NCBI RefSeq assembly: GCF_042653545.1 | Contig: NZ_JBHSIS010000003.1 | Span: forward strand, 372,001-436,000 | Length of the DNA stretch: 64,000 nucleotides | Direction: 5' to 3' | Source: Actinophytocola glycyrrhizae | Lineage (GTDB): Bacteria > Actinomycetota > Actinomycetes > Mycobacteriales > Pseudonocardiaceae | Shown here: piece by piece, positions 40,772 to 48,188 of the stretch | Layout: each line of letters starts with the position of its first letter | How positions within the stretch are numbered: the first letter of the stretch is position 1 | Program-made: the position numbers and the translations under genes | Notes under the pieces: model-generated | The model's input: only the letters and a program-made list of their open reading frames with translations | Told to the model about the DNA's origin: nothing | Databases searched by the model: none

Positions 40772-41256
40772 TCGAACGCGAGCCGCTCGACCGCAGCACG
40801 CGGCAGATGATCGAGGACGGGCGGGCCAGACAGGAAGCCCTGTCCAAAGTGGACGAGGTGCTGGCGACGGTCACCGGCACCGCGCACGACCGCAACGGCA
40901 CCGTCGAGGTGACCGTCGACGGGCGGGGCAGGCTCGTGCGCCTCCGGCTGGCGCAGGAGGCCGCGCGCTACGGGCCCGACGGGCTCGCGCGGCTGATCGT
41001 GAAGGTCGCCGCGGTCGCCATGGACGACGCGACGCAGTCCGGCTACAACAAGGTCGCGCTGCTGCTCGGCGACAACCTGACCTACGCGCTGGAGCAGCTG
41101 TCCGGCCGGGCGGCCCCCGCGCGGCGGCCGGGTGACGAGGGCATCACGGCCGAGGAGTTCCAGTCCCGACGCGAGAAACGGGTCGGGGCGAAAGGCCCGG
41201 ATTCATCCGATGAACTCGACTCCTTCGACCCGTCATCGCTACGGTCCGACCGGTGA
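40768..41256 (+). CDS. YbaB/EbfC-like protein (second of a pair)
   Basis: 162 residues from GTG 40768. Helix RSTRQMIEDGRARQEALSKVDEVLATVTGTAHDRNGTVEVTVDGRGRLVRLRLAQEAARYGPDGLARLIVKVAAVAMDDA follows the YbaB pattern (helix, VEVTVDG.G.L..L.L, helix). A charged, disordered C-terminal tail (~120-162) follows. Overlaps the preceding paralogue by 4 bp, so the two may form a hetero-oligomer. Last gene of the five-gene unit. Contains GTCCAAAGTGGAC at 40842-40854, a variant of the palindrome noted elsewhere. Confidence 0.68.
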   Translation: MIEREPLDRSTRQMIEDGRARQEALSKVDEVLATVTGTAHDRNGTVEVTVDGRGRLVRLRLAQEAARYGPDGLARLIVKVAAVAMDDATQSGYNKVALLLGDNLTYALEQLSGRAAPARRPGDEGITAEEFQSRREKRVGAKGPDSSDELDSFDPSSLRSDR

Positions 41257-41334
41257 TCCACCCAGTTTCCCCGACCACGTAGGCTTCCCGTCGTTCTGAG
41301 TGCCCCACGGATTGCCTGACCTGGAGGTCCAGCA

Positions 41335-42636
41335 ATGTCCCAGGACATCGTCTCGATCGAGCTCGGCCTGCCCCAGGGCGATGTCGTCACACTGTGGGCG
41401 CCGCGCTGGCGGGAGGACGGCGAGGAGTGGGAGGCCTTCCTCGGCCACGAGGAGGACCTGTACGCGTTCCCGGACGCCGCCCACCTCGCCGCGTTCGTCC
41501 GCACCGTCGACGAGCACGACCTCGCCGACCACCCGGCGTGGGACGTCGTGCCCGAGCTGTCGGTGCCGGAGCTGCTGCCGGACGAGGCACACACCTATGA
41601 CCTCGTCGGTGTGCCCGAGCTGGCCGCGGAGGAGCCGGACACGTGGACGATCGGCGAGCTCGCCGACATCATCTCGATCGTCCGGTCGCTCGCCGACGTG
41701 TGCGAGCTGGACGACGTGCACGCGGTGCTGAACTCGGCCGCCGGGTTCGCCGTGCTGGAACAGGGCACGTTCCCGTTCACCGGCCGTGAGGGCGAGAAGC
41801 TCTGGACCGACCTCGCCGAGACCATCTCGGAGCGGTGGGACGAGGTGCTGGACGCGATCGACGAGGTCGTCGTGGTCCCGGACGTCGACAAGGCGACGCT
41901 GGACGAGACCACCGACGAGCTGGCGGCCTTCCAGGCCGAGTCGGCGGAGGCGGAGAGCGCGCTGGACGCCGAGGACGCCGACGACGTCGAGGAAGAGTCC
42001 AAAAAGGACGACGCGGAGGACGTGGCCGAGGACGCCGACGAGGACGAGGACGCCGCCGACGAGGACGTCGAACCGGAGCCGGCCGGGTTCTGGGCCGAGG
42101 TGGGCATCGACCCCATCAAGATCATCACGGCGGAGGCGGAGTACTACACGCTGCGCTGCTACCTCGACGACGAGCCGATCTTCCTCGGCGCCAAGGGCAA
42201 GATCTCGGTCACCAAGTCGCCGCGCGCGCTGGCCAAGCACATCGCCCAGTCCGTGAACGAGGACAACGACCTCGCCGAGGTCTCCACGTGGGACGACGTC
42301 GCGACCAGGGCGACCGACGGCAGCCTCGAGATCGACGTCGAGACCGACAACACCTACGTGGTGAACGGCCTCGCCGAGGACATCGAGGAGGGCCCGGACG
42401 CGGTCGACCCGGTCCAGCTCGACCTCGCCGTCGAACTGCTGAACGACGCGGCGGACTGGGCGGGCGACAAGAGCGTGTCCGAGGCGCTGGCCCAGTCGGA
42501 GAGCCTCGGCTGGCTGGTCTCGTTCGTGCTGCGGCCCGACCCGACGCGGCTTGCGCCGAGCCCGCCGTTCGACGCGGAGGTCGAGGCCTGGCGCAAGCTG
42601 GTGAGCGACTTCGAGGAGCGCCTCGACATCAAGTAG
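41335..42636 (+). CDS. Large acidic protein of unknown function
   Basis: 433 residues, ATG with GGAGG 7 nt upstream. Two folded regions flank a very acidic linker. The N-terminal ~190 residues start SQDIVSIELGLPQGDVVTLWAPRWREDGEEWEAFLGHEEDLYAFPDAAHLAAFVRT. Residues ~200-250 are nearly all Glu/Asp/Ala. The C-terminal region is EYYTLRCYLDDEPIFLGAKGKISVTKSPRALAKHIAQSVNEDNDLAEVSTWDDVATRA. No signal peptide, membrane segment or catalytic motif. Strong codon bias and a terminator suggest good expression. I do not recognise a characterised family. Confidence 0.72.
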   Translation: MSQDIVSIELGLPQGDVVTLWAPRWREDGEEWEAFLGHEEDLYAFPDAAHLAAFVRTVDEHDLADHPAWDVVPELSVPELLPDEAHTYDLVGVPELAAEEPDTWTIGELADIISIVRSLADVCELDDVHAVLNSAAGFAVLEQGTFPFTGREGEKLWTDLAETISERWDEVLDAIDEVVVVPDVDKATLDETTDELAAFQAESAEAESALDAEDADDVEEESKKDDAEDVAEDADEDEDAADEDVEPEPAGFWAEVGIDPIKIITAEAEYYTLRCYLDDEPIFLGAKGKISVTKSPRALAKHIAQSVNEDNDLAEVSTWDDVATRATDGSLEIDVETDNTYVVNGLAEDIEEGPDAVDPVQLDLAVELLNDAADWAGDKSVSEALAQSESLGWLVSFVLRPDPTRLAPSPPFDAEVEAWRKLVSDFEERLDIK

Positions 42637-42639
42637 GCA

Positions 42640-42685
42640 GACACGAAAGGGACCCCGTCACCCGACGGGGCCCCTTTGTCGTGTC
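42640..42685. terminator. Bidirectional terminator between convergent genes
   Basis: Long stem: GACACGAAAGGG and CCCCGTC pair with GACGGGG and CCCCTTTGTCGTGTC across an ACCC loop. Lies between the stop of the acidic-protein gene and the stop of add, and runs into the add stop codon, so it can serve both strands. Confidence 0.85.
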
Positions 42686-43784
42686 AGCTCGTCAGCGCGG
42701 CGTAACCCGGCTTGATGATGGTGTTGATGATCGCGAGCCGCTCGTCGAACCCGATGAACGCGGACTTCATCGCGTTGATCGTGAACCACTGCAGGTCGGC
42801 CCAGCCGTAGCCGAACTGGTCCACGAGCGTGGCCATCTCCGAGGACATCGAGCAGCCCGACATGAGCCGGTTGTCGGTGTTGACGGTCACCCGGAAGCGC
42901 AGTTTCGTGAGCAACCCGATCGGGTGCTCCGCGATCGACGGTGCCGCACCGGTCTGCACGTTGGACGACGGGCACATCTCCAGCGGGATGCGGCGGTCGC
43001 GGACGTAGCTCGCGAGCCTGCCCAGGTGCACGGTGCCGTCGTCGTCGACCTTGATGTCGTCCACGATCCGCACGCCGTGCCCGAGCCGCTCCGCACCGCA
43101 GTGCTGGAGGGCCTCCCAGATCGACGGCAGGCCGAACGCCTCGCCCGCGTGGATCGTGAAGTGCGCGTTCTGCTGCCGCAGGTACTCGAACGCGTCCAGG
43201 TTGCGCGTGGGCGGGAACCCGGCCTCCGGGCCCGCGATGTCGAAGCCGACCACGCCCGTGTCGCGGTGGCGCACGGCGAGCTCGGCGATCTCCAGCGAGC
43301 GCGCGTTCTGCCGCATGGCGCACAGGAGCGTGCCGATCCGGATCCGGCGGCCCGACTCCAGCGCACGAGCGGTGCCGACGCGGAAGCCTTCCTGCACTGC
43401 TTCCACGATCGTGTCGAGACTGAGCCCGTTCTCACAGAACAACTCCGGCGCGTAACGCACCTCGGCGTAGACGACACCGTCCGCCGCGAGGTCCTCCGCG
43501 CACTCGGCTGCCACCCGGACGAGTGCGTCGGTCGACTGCATGACCCCGCACGTGTGCGCGAACGTCTCGAGGTAGCGCACGAGCGAACCCGAGTCGGCGG
43601 CCTCGGAGAACCAGCGGCCGAGTTCGCCGACGTCGCTGGTGGGGAGCTCGCGGTAGCCGTTCGCCTCCGCCAGCTCGATCACCGTGGCGGGCCGGAGGCC
43701 ACCGTCCAGGTGATCATGAAGGAGAACTTTTGGCGCGGACCTGATGGCCTCCGGGGTCACCGGAACGGGGTTCATGCTCGACAT
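42684..43784 (-). CDS. add: Adenosine deaminase
   Basis: 366 residues from ATG 43784. TACCGT (minus strand 43796-43791) ends 6 nt before this ATG, favouring it over upstream codons and implying a leaderless mRNA. Motifs: PKVLLHDHLDGGLRP (metal-binding HxH, ~19), YAEVRYAPEL, IHAGEAFGLPSIWEAL (zinc His and catalytic Glu, ~193), ERLGHGVRI (~218), CPSSNVQTG and VTVNTDNRLMSGC (zinc-binding Asp, ~280). Deaminates adenosine and deoxyadenosine to inosine compounds for punA. Confidence 0.94.
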   Translation of the reverse strand: MSSMNPVPVTPEAIRSAPKVLLHDHLDGGLRPATVIELAEANGYRELPTSDVGELGRWFSEAADSGSLVRYLETFAHTCGVMQSTDALVRVAAECAEDLAADGVVYAEVRYAPELFCENGLSLDTIVEAVQEGFRVGTARALESGRRIRIGTLLCAMRQNARSLEIAELAVRHRDTGVVGFDIAGPEAGFPPTRNLDAFEYLRQQNAHFTIHAGEAFGLPSIWEALQHCGAERLGHGVRIVDDIKVDDDGTVHLGRLASYVRDRRIPLEMCPSSNVQTGAAPSIAEHPIGLLTKLRFRVTVNTDNRLMSGCSMSSEMATLVDQFGYGWADLQWFTINAMKSAFIGFDERLAIINTIIKPGYAALTS

Positions 43785-43934
43785 GGTGCAACGGTACTCG
43801 GCGGGTGGTGTCATTCGATCGGGTAACCAAAGCACCACGTAAGGTCATGCCCGGCCGTGGCATTCGCGCCGTGGCCATAGTCCGATCGGCCCAACAGTCA
43901 CGTTTTGGGCCTGCTACGAACTAACGGGTGGTGT

Positions 43935-45224
43935 ATGGACGCGTTCTGGGAGTGGCTAGGCTCGCAGAAGTCGGCCCTGCCCCTCCCCACGACGAAGGTC
44001 ACCTCCGTGAACGAGAACAACAACTCGACGGTGTCGTTCGACCGGATGCGCAACATGTTGGTGCGCGCGGCCGAGATCCGTGAGAGCGAACAGCAGCAGA
44101 TCTTCGACACGCTGGACGAGATCCACGCCAGGCTGTCACCCCTGGAGTCCATCGGGGCGGTCCGCAAGCGGCTGTCCGAACTGCCGGACCGCACCGAGGT
44201 CACCGCACTCGCGTCGCGCGTCGAGGACGCGATGGCCAAGCTCGAGGCGCAGGACACCGCGCTGGCCGCGCTGACCCGTGCCGTCGAGGGCATCGTGGAC
44301 AAGCTGGCCACGCCGTTCGCGCAGCTGGACGGCAGGCTCGACGGCATGGCCGGCCGGTTCGAGGGTGTCGCGGGCCGGATGGACGGGCTCGAGGACAAGC
44401 TCGCGAGCATCCACCGCCGCATCGACGAGCTCGACGCGCACGTCGACAAGCACCTCGACAAGCAGGACGCGAAGCTCGACGCACTGCCGGGCAACGTGAC
44501 CGGCCCGGTGCGCGAGCGCATCGACGCGGCGGAGAGCACGCTGCGCGAGCGGGTCGAGGGCGTCGAGAACACCGTGCGCGGCCGCATCGACGAGGTCGAC
44601 GCCGCGGTCCGCGGCCAGCTCGACGCGACCCGCGACAGCGTCCACCAGACGGTCGCCGACGCTTCGGAGACCGTGCAGGGCAAGGTGGCCGAGGCGGCGG
44701 AGGGCCTGCACGCGAACGTGGACCAGAAGTCCACGTCGCTGTCGATGAAGGTCGAGGCGACCCGCAAGGCGCTGCAGGACTCGATCGACGAGACGAAGAC
44801 GACGGTCGACGGCACCGAGCGGCTCGAGGAGCTCGCGGTGCGCCTTGAGCAGGTCACCGGCCGCCTGGACGGCATGACCAGCAGGCTCGACGCGGTCGAG
44901 GACGGCTTCACCGACAAGATCGCCGAGATGGGCAAGACGCTGTCCGCGAGCCTCGCGAAGGTCGAGGGCACCGTCACCAAGCAGCCGGACACCGAGTCGG
45001 TGGTGTCGCTGGTGCAGAAGAGCAACGAGGAGTCGGAGCGCCGCATCGGCGGCCACCTGGACGAGGCCATGGCCACGTTCGCGGAGTTGATGATGGGCGG
45101 CGGCGGGCAGCCGCCGCGCCCGCCCGCCACGCTGCCGCGCCAGACCGCGCGCCGCCGCAACGGCAAGGTGCAGAAGAACACCCCGAGGAACGACGACCAC
45201 GACGAGGCCGACGTCCCGAGCTGA
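43935..45224 (+). CDS. Long coiled-coil protein of unknown function
   Basis: ~429 residues from ATG 43935; GTG 44007 is an alternative start. After a short N-terminal stretch (MDAFWEWLGSQKS) almost the whole protein is amphipathic helix: FDRMRNMLVRAAEIRESEQQQIFDTLDEIHARL, repeated LDGR/MDGLEDKL and VRGRIDEVDAAVRGQLDATRDSV units, and DRLDAVEDGFTDKIAEMGKTLSASLAKVEG. A Gly/Pro-rich basic tail ends it (PPRPPATLPRQTARRRNGKVQKN). No membrane helix. Probably a structural, cytoskeleton-like or chemoreceptor-like rod; no family recognised. Confidence 0.72.
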   Translation: MDAFWEWLGSQKSALPLPTTKVTSVNENNNSTVSFDRMRNMLVRAAEIRESEQQQIFDTLDEIHARLSPLESIGAVRKRLSELPDRTEVTALASRVEDAMAKLEAQDTALAALTRAVEGIVDKLATPFAQLDGRLDGMAGRFEGVAGRMDGLEDKLASIHRRIDELDAHVDKHLDKQDAKLDALPGNVTGPVRERIDAAESTLRERVEGVENTVRGRIDEVDAAVRGQLDATRDSVHQTVADASETVQGKVAEAAEGLHANVDQKSTSLSMKVEATRKALQDSIDETKTTVDGTERLEELAVRLEQVTGRLDGMTSRLDAVEDGFTDKIAEMGKTLSASLAKVEGTVTKQPDTESVVSLVQKSNEESERRIGGHLDEAMATFAELMMGGGGQPPRPPATLPRQTARRRNGKVQKNTPRNDDHDEADVPS

Positions 45225-45233
45225 GCCTGGTCC

Positions 45234-45268
45234 GCAAGGCCCCCATCGCAACGCGGTGGGGGCCTTGC
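45234..45268. terminator. Hairpin terminator after the coiled-coil gene
   Basis: 12-bp stem GCAAGGCCCCCA pairing with TGGGGGCCTTGC, 11-nt loop, followed by TTTGTC. It starts 10 bp after the stop codon. Confidence 0.85.
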
Positions 45269-45368
45269 TTTGTCTCGTCTGGACCGGAAGGCACTCATCG
45301 GTCCTGGCCGGGCGCCGCAGCCGGTGAATGCCGGATCGGTGTCGTCGCCGGAACCGACCAGCACAAGG

Positions 45369-45487
45369 CACTCGCGGTCACGAACGGGGAACTCGCGAGT
45401 CTTGAACCGGGGACTCGCGAGTCTTGAACGGGGGACTCGCGAGTTCTGAACGGGGGACTCGCGAGTCCTGAACCGGGGACTCGCGGG
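45369..45487 (+). repeat. 22-bp repeat array 2 (6 cores) between convergent genes
   Basis: Same unit as array 1: (G)GGGACTCGCGAG or -GGG followed by TCTTGAACC, TTCTGAACG or TCCTGAACC; six ACTCGCG cores, one orientation. It ends 27 bp from the glpD stop codon, with a T/G-rich stretch between. A conventional terminator for the plus-strand gene lies to its left. Confidence 0.9.
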
Positions 45488-45514
45488 TTTTGGTGGGGTT
45501 TGGTGGGGGGTGGG

Positions 45515-47242
45515 TCAGGCTGGTTCTGGTTCTTTTAGTTCTGGGCGGGCTTCCGGGGCTGTCGCGCGGATGGCGTCCGCGGCCTGGTCGTCGGGTTGGG
45601 TCTGGCTGTCGCGTTCCGCTGCCACCCGGGCCTGGTAGATCTCGACCTCGCGGTTCGTGGTCTCCTCCGACCAGCCCAGTACGTCCGCCATCAGTTCCGC
45701 CACCTGCCGTGCGCAGTCGACGCCGCGGTGCGGGTACTCGATCGAGATGCGGGTCCGGCGGGCCAGGGTGTCCTCGATGTGCAGCGCGCCCTCGTGCGAG
45801 GCCGCGTACACGACCTCCACCTGCAGGTAGTCCGGTGCCGCGCTCAGTGGCTTCAGCAGCTCGGGGCGGCCCTCCGCCAGCGCGAGCACCTCGTGCACCA
45901 GCGACCCGTACCGGTCGAGCAGGTGCCGCACCCGGTACGGGTGCAGACCGTGCCGCGCACCCAGCTGGTCGACCTGGTTCACCAGCGCGTGGTACCCGTC
46001 GGCGCCCAGCAGCGGCACCTTGTCGGTGATCGACGGCTGGAGCCTGCCCGGCAGGTCGGCCGACGCCGCGTCCACCGCGTCCGCCGCCATCACCCGGTAG
46101 GTGGTGTACTTGCCGCCCGCGATCGCGACCAGGCCCGGCGCCACCCTGGCCACCGCGTGCTCACGGGACAGCTTCGACGTCTCCTCGCTCTCCCCGGCCA
46201 GCAGCGGCCGCAGGCCCGCGTACACGCCCTCGATGTCCTCGTGCCTCAGCGGCGTCGCGAGCACCGAGTTCACGTGCTCGAGGATGTAGTCGATGTCGTG
46301 CTTCGTCGCCGCCGGATGGGCGAGGTCGAGGTTCCAGTCCGTGTCGGTCGTTCCCACGATCCAGTGATTTCTCCACGGAATGACGAACAGCACCGACTTC
46401 TCGGTCCGCAGGATCAGGCCGGACTCGGCCACGATCCGGTCGCGGGGCACGACGATGTGCACGCCCTTGGACGAACGCACCCGGAACCGGCCACGCGAGC
46501 CGGAGAGCCGCTGCAGCTCGTCGGTCCACACACCCGTGCAGTTGATCACCGCGTTGGCCTGCACCTCCTGGGTGCGGCTGTTCTCGACGTCGTGGATCCG
46601 CACGCCGGACACCCGGTCCGCTTCCCGGATGAAGCCCGTGACCTGCGTGGAGGTCCGGATCACCGCGCCGTAGTGCGCCGCGGTCCGCGCGACGGTCATG
46701 GTGTGCCGCGCGTCGTCGGCCTGCGCGTCGAAGTACCGGATGCCGCCGATCAGCGCCGACCGCTTCAGCGCGGGCACCAGCCGCAGCGCACCGGCCCGGC
46801 TCAGGTGCTTCTGACCGGGCACGGACCGCGCGCCGCCCATCCTGTCGTACATGAACAACCCAGCCGCGGTGTACGGGCGCTCCCACACCCGATGTGTCAG
46901 CGGGTACAGGAAACTCACCGGCTTCACCAGATGGGGTGCCAACCGGGTGAGCATCAGCTCGCGTTCACGCAGCGCCTCCCGCACGAGGCCGAACTCGAGC
47001 TGCTCCAGGTACCTCAGCCCGCCGTGGAAAAGCTTCGACGACCTGCTCGACGTGCCGGACGCGAGGTCCCGCGCCTCGACCAGCGCGACGCGCAGCCCGC
47101 GCGTCGCCGCGTCCAGCGCCGTCCCGGCCCCGACCACGCCGCCACCGATCACGACCAGGTCGAACGTCTCGGAACCCAGTCGCCGCCAGGTCTCCTCACG
47201 CTCAGCTGTCCCCAGCTGACCGCCCGTGGTATCCGCTGTCAC
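45515..47242 (-). CDS. glpD: Aerobic glycerol-3-phosphate dehydrogenase (FAD)
   Basis: 575 residues from GTG 47242 with GAGGAGG just upstream. FAD-binding DLVVIGGGVVGAGTALDAATRGLRVALVEARDLASGTSSRSSKLFHGGLRYLEQ (~28-81) is diagnostic. Further landmarks are YFDAQADDARHTMTVARTAAHYGA, NCTGVWTDEL, VLFVIPWRNHWIVGTTDTD (~284) and GGKYTTYRVMAADAVD (~376). The C-terminal GlpD domain (YPHRGVDCARQVAELMADVLGWSEE) is present. Oxidises glycerol-3-phosphate to dihydroxyacetone phosphate at the membrane, passing electrons to the quinone pool. Diverges from glpF-glpK. Corresponds to M. tuberculosis glpD2. Confidence 0.95.
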   Translation of the reverse strand: MTADTTGGQLGTAEREETWRRLGSETFDLVVIGGGVVGAGTALDAATRGLRVALVEARDLASGTSSRSSKLFHGGLRYLEQLEFGLVREALRERELMLTRLAPHLVKPVSFLYPLTHRVWERPYTAAGLFMYDRMGGARSVPGQKHLSRAGALRLVPALKRSALIGGIRYFDAQADDARHTMTVARTAAHYGAVIRTSTQVTGFIREADRVSGVRIHDVENSRTQEVQANAVINCTGVWTDELQRLSGSRGRFRVRSSKGVHIVVPRDRIVAESGLILRTEKSVLFVIPWRNHWIVGTTDTDWNLDLAHPAATKHDIDYILEHVNSVLATPLRHEDIEGVYAGLRPLLAGESEETSKLSREHAVARVAPGLVAIAGGKYTTYRVMAADAVDAASADLPGRLQPSITDKVPLLGADGYHALVNQVDQLGARHGLHPYRVRHLLDRYGSLVHEVLALAEGRPELLKPLSAAPDYLQVEVVYAASHEGALHIEDTLARRTRISIEYPHRGVDCARQVAELMADVLGWSEETTNREVEIYQARVAAERDSQTQPDDQAADAIRATAPEARPELKEPEPA

Positions 47243-47250
47243 GGCGCCTC

Positions 47251-47277
47251 CTCGTCCTATACGTTCCGGACGAGAAC
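47251..47277. promoter_or_regulatory. Candidate operator in the glpD-glpF divergent region
   Basis: Two nested dyads: CTCGTCC (47251-47257) with GGACGAG (47268-47274), and GTTC (47263-47266) with GAAC (47274-47277). A further small dyad, ACAAG-TTGAC-CTTGT, lies near 47313-47327. Position between glpD and glpFK suits a glycerol-responsive regulator of the GylR (IclR) type; no regulator gene is nearby. Confidence 0.4.
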
Positions 47278-47418
47278 CACGCTACCGGCCTAACGGGTCT
47301 CCCGATATCTGGACAAGTTGACCTTGTGCGCCGTAGCGTCGGGCTCGCTCAGGGTAGGCACCGGCGCCCCACCCTTCAGGCCGACGGACGCCTACCACTT
47401 CGGCACGAAGGAGTGGTC

Positions 47419-48171
47419 GTGGATCTGAACTTCGGCGAGATATTCCTCTGGGAGATGCTGGGCACCGCCGCGCTGATCTTGCTCGGTGTCGGTGTCGTGG
47501 CCAACGTCGTTCTCAAACAGACACTGGGTTCCGGCGGCGGTTGGCTCCTGATCAACTTCGGCTGGGGTTTCGCGGTGTTCGTCGGCGCGAGCATCGCCAA
47601 CCCCAGTGGAGCGCACATCAACCCGGCGGTGACGCTCGGTCTCGCCGCGGCCGACAAGGCCGAGTGGGCGGACGTGCCCGCCTATCTGCTCGGCCAGCTC
47701 GTCGGCGCGTTCATCGGCGCGGTGCTGGCGTGGCTGACCTACAAGCTGCAGTTCGACACCCACGACGAGCCCGCGAACACGCGCGGCATCTTCGCCACCG
47801 GGCCGACCGTCCCGAACTACGCGTGGAACACGGTCACCGAGGTCATCGCGACCTTCGCGCTGGTGTTCTGGATCCTCCTGAGCCCGGCCGCCGGGCCCGG
47901 CGACGACGGGGTGCCGACGTTCGGCAACTCGGCGCTTGGTTACGCGGCGGTCGCCTTCGTGGTCGTCGGCATCGGTGGTTCACTCGGTGGGCCGACGGGA
48001 TACGCCATCAACCCGGCGCGTGACCTCGGTCCGCGCATCGCCTACGCCCTGCTGCCGATCAAGGGCAAGGGCAGTCCGGACTGGAACTACTCCTGGGTGC
48101 CGATCGTCGGCCCGGTCGTCGGTGGCGTGCTGGCCGGGCTCGTGTACCTGCTCCTGCCCGCCGCGTCCTGA
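47419..48171 (+). CDS. glpF: Glycerol facilitator (aquaglyceroporin, MIP family)
   Basis: 250 residues from GTG 47419, with GAAGGAG 6 nt upstream. Six membrane helices. Both NPA boxes are present: GAHINPAVTLGLAAADKAEW (~66) and YAINPARDLGPRIAYALLP (~196). The D after the second NPAR is the aquaglyceroporin mark, widening the pore for glycerol. Other helices: FLWEMLGTAALILLGVGVVANVVL, LLGQLVGAFIGAVLAWLTY, VIATFALVFWILLSPAA and VPIVGPVVGGVLAGLVYLLL. Passes glycerol into the cell for GlpK, encoded 17 bp downstream. Confidence 0.94.
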   Translation: MDLNFGEIFLWEMLGTAALILLGVGVVANVVLKQTLGSGGGWLLINFGWGFAVFVGASIANPSGAHINPAVTLGLAAADKAEWADVPAYLLGQLVGAFIGAVLAWLTYKLQFDTHDEPANTRGIFATGPTVPNYAWNTVTEVIATFALVFWILLSPAAGPGDDGVPTFGNSALGYAAVAFVVVGIGGSLGGPTGYAINPARDLGPRIAYALLPIKGKGSPDWNYSWVPIVGPVVGGVLAGLVYLLLPAAS

Positions 48172-48188
48172 ACGAGGAAGGTATCAAC

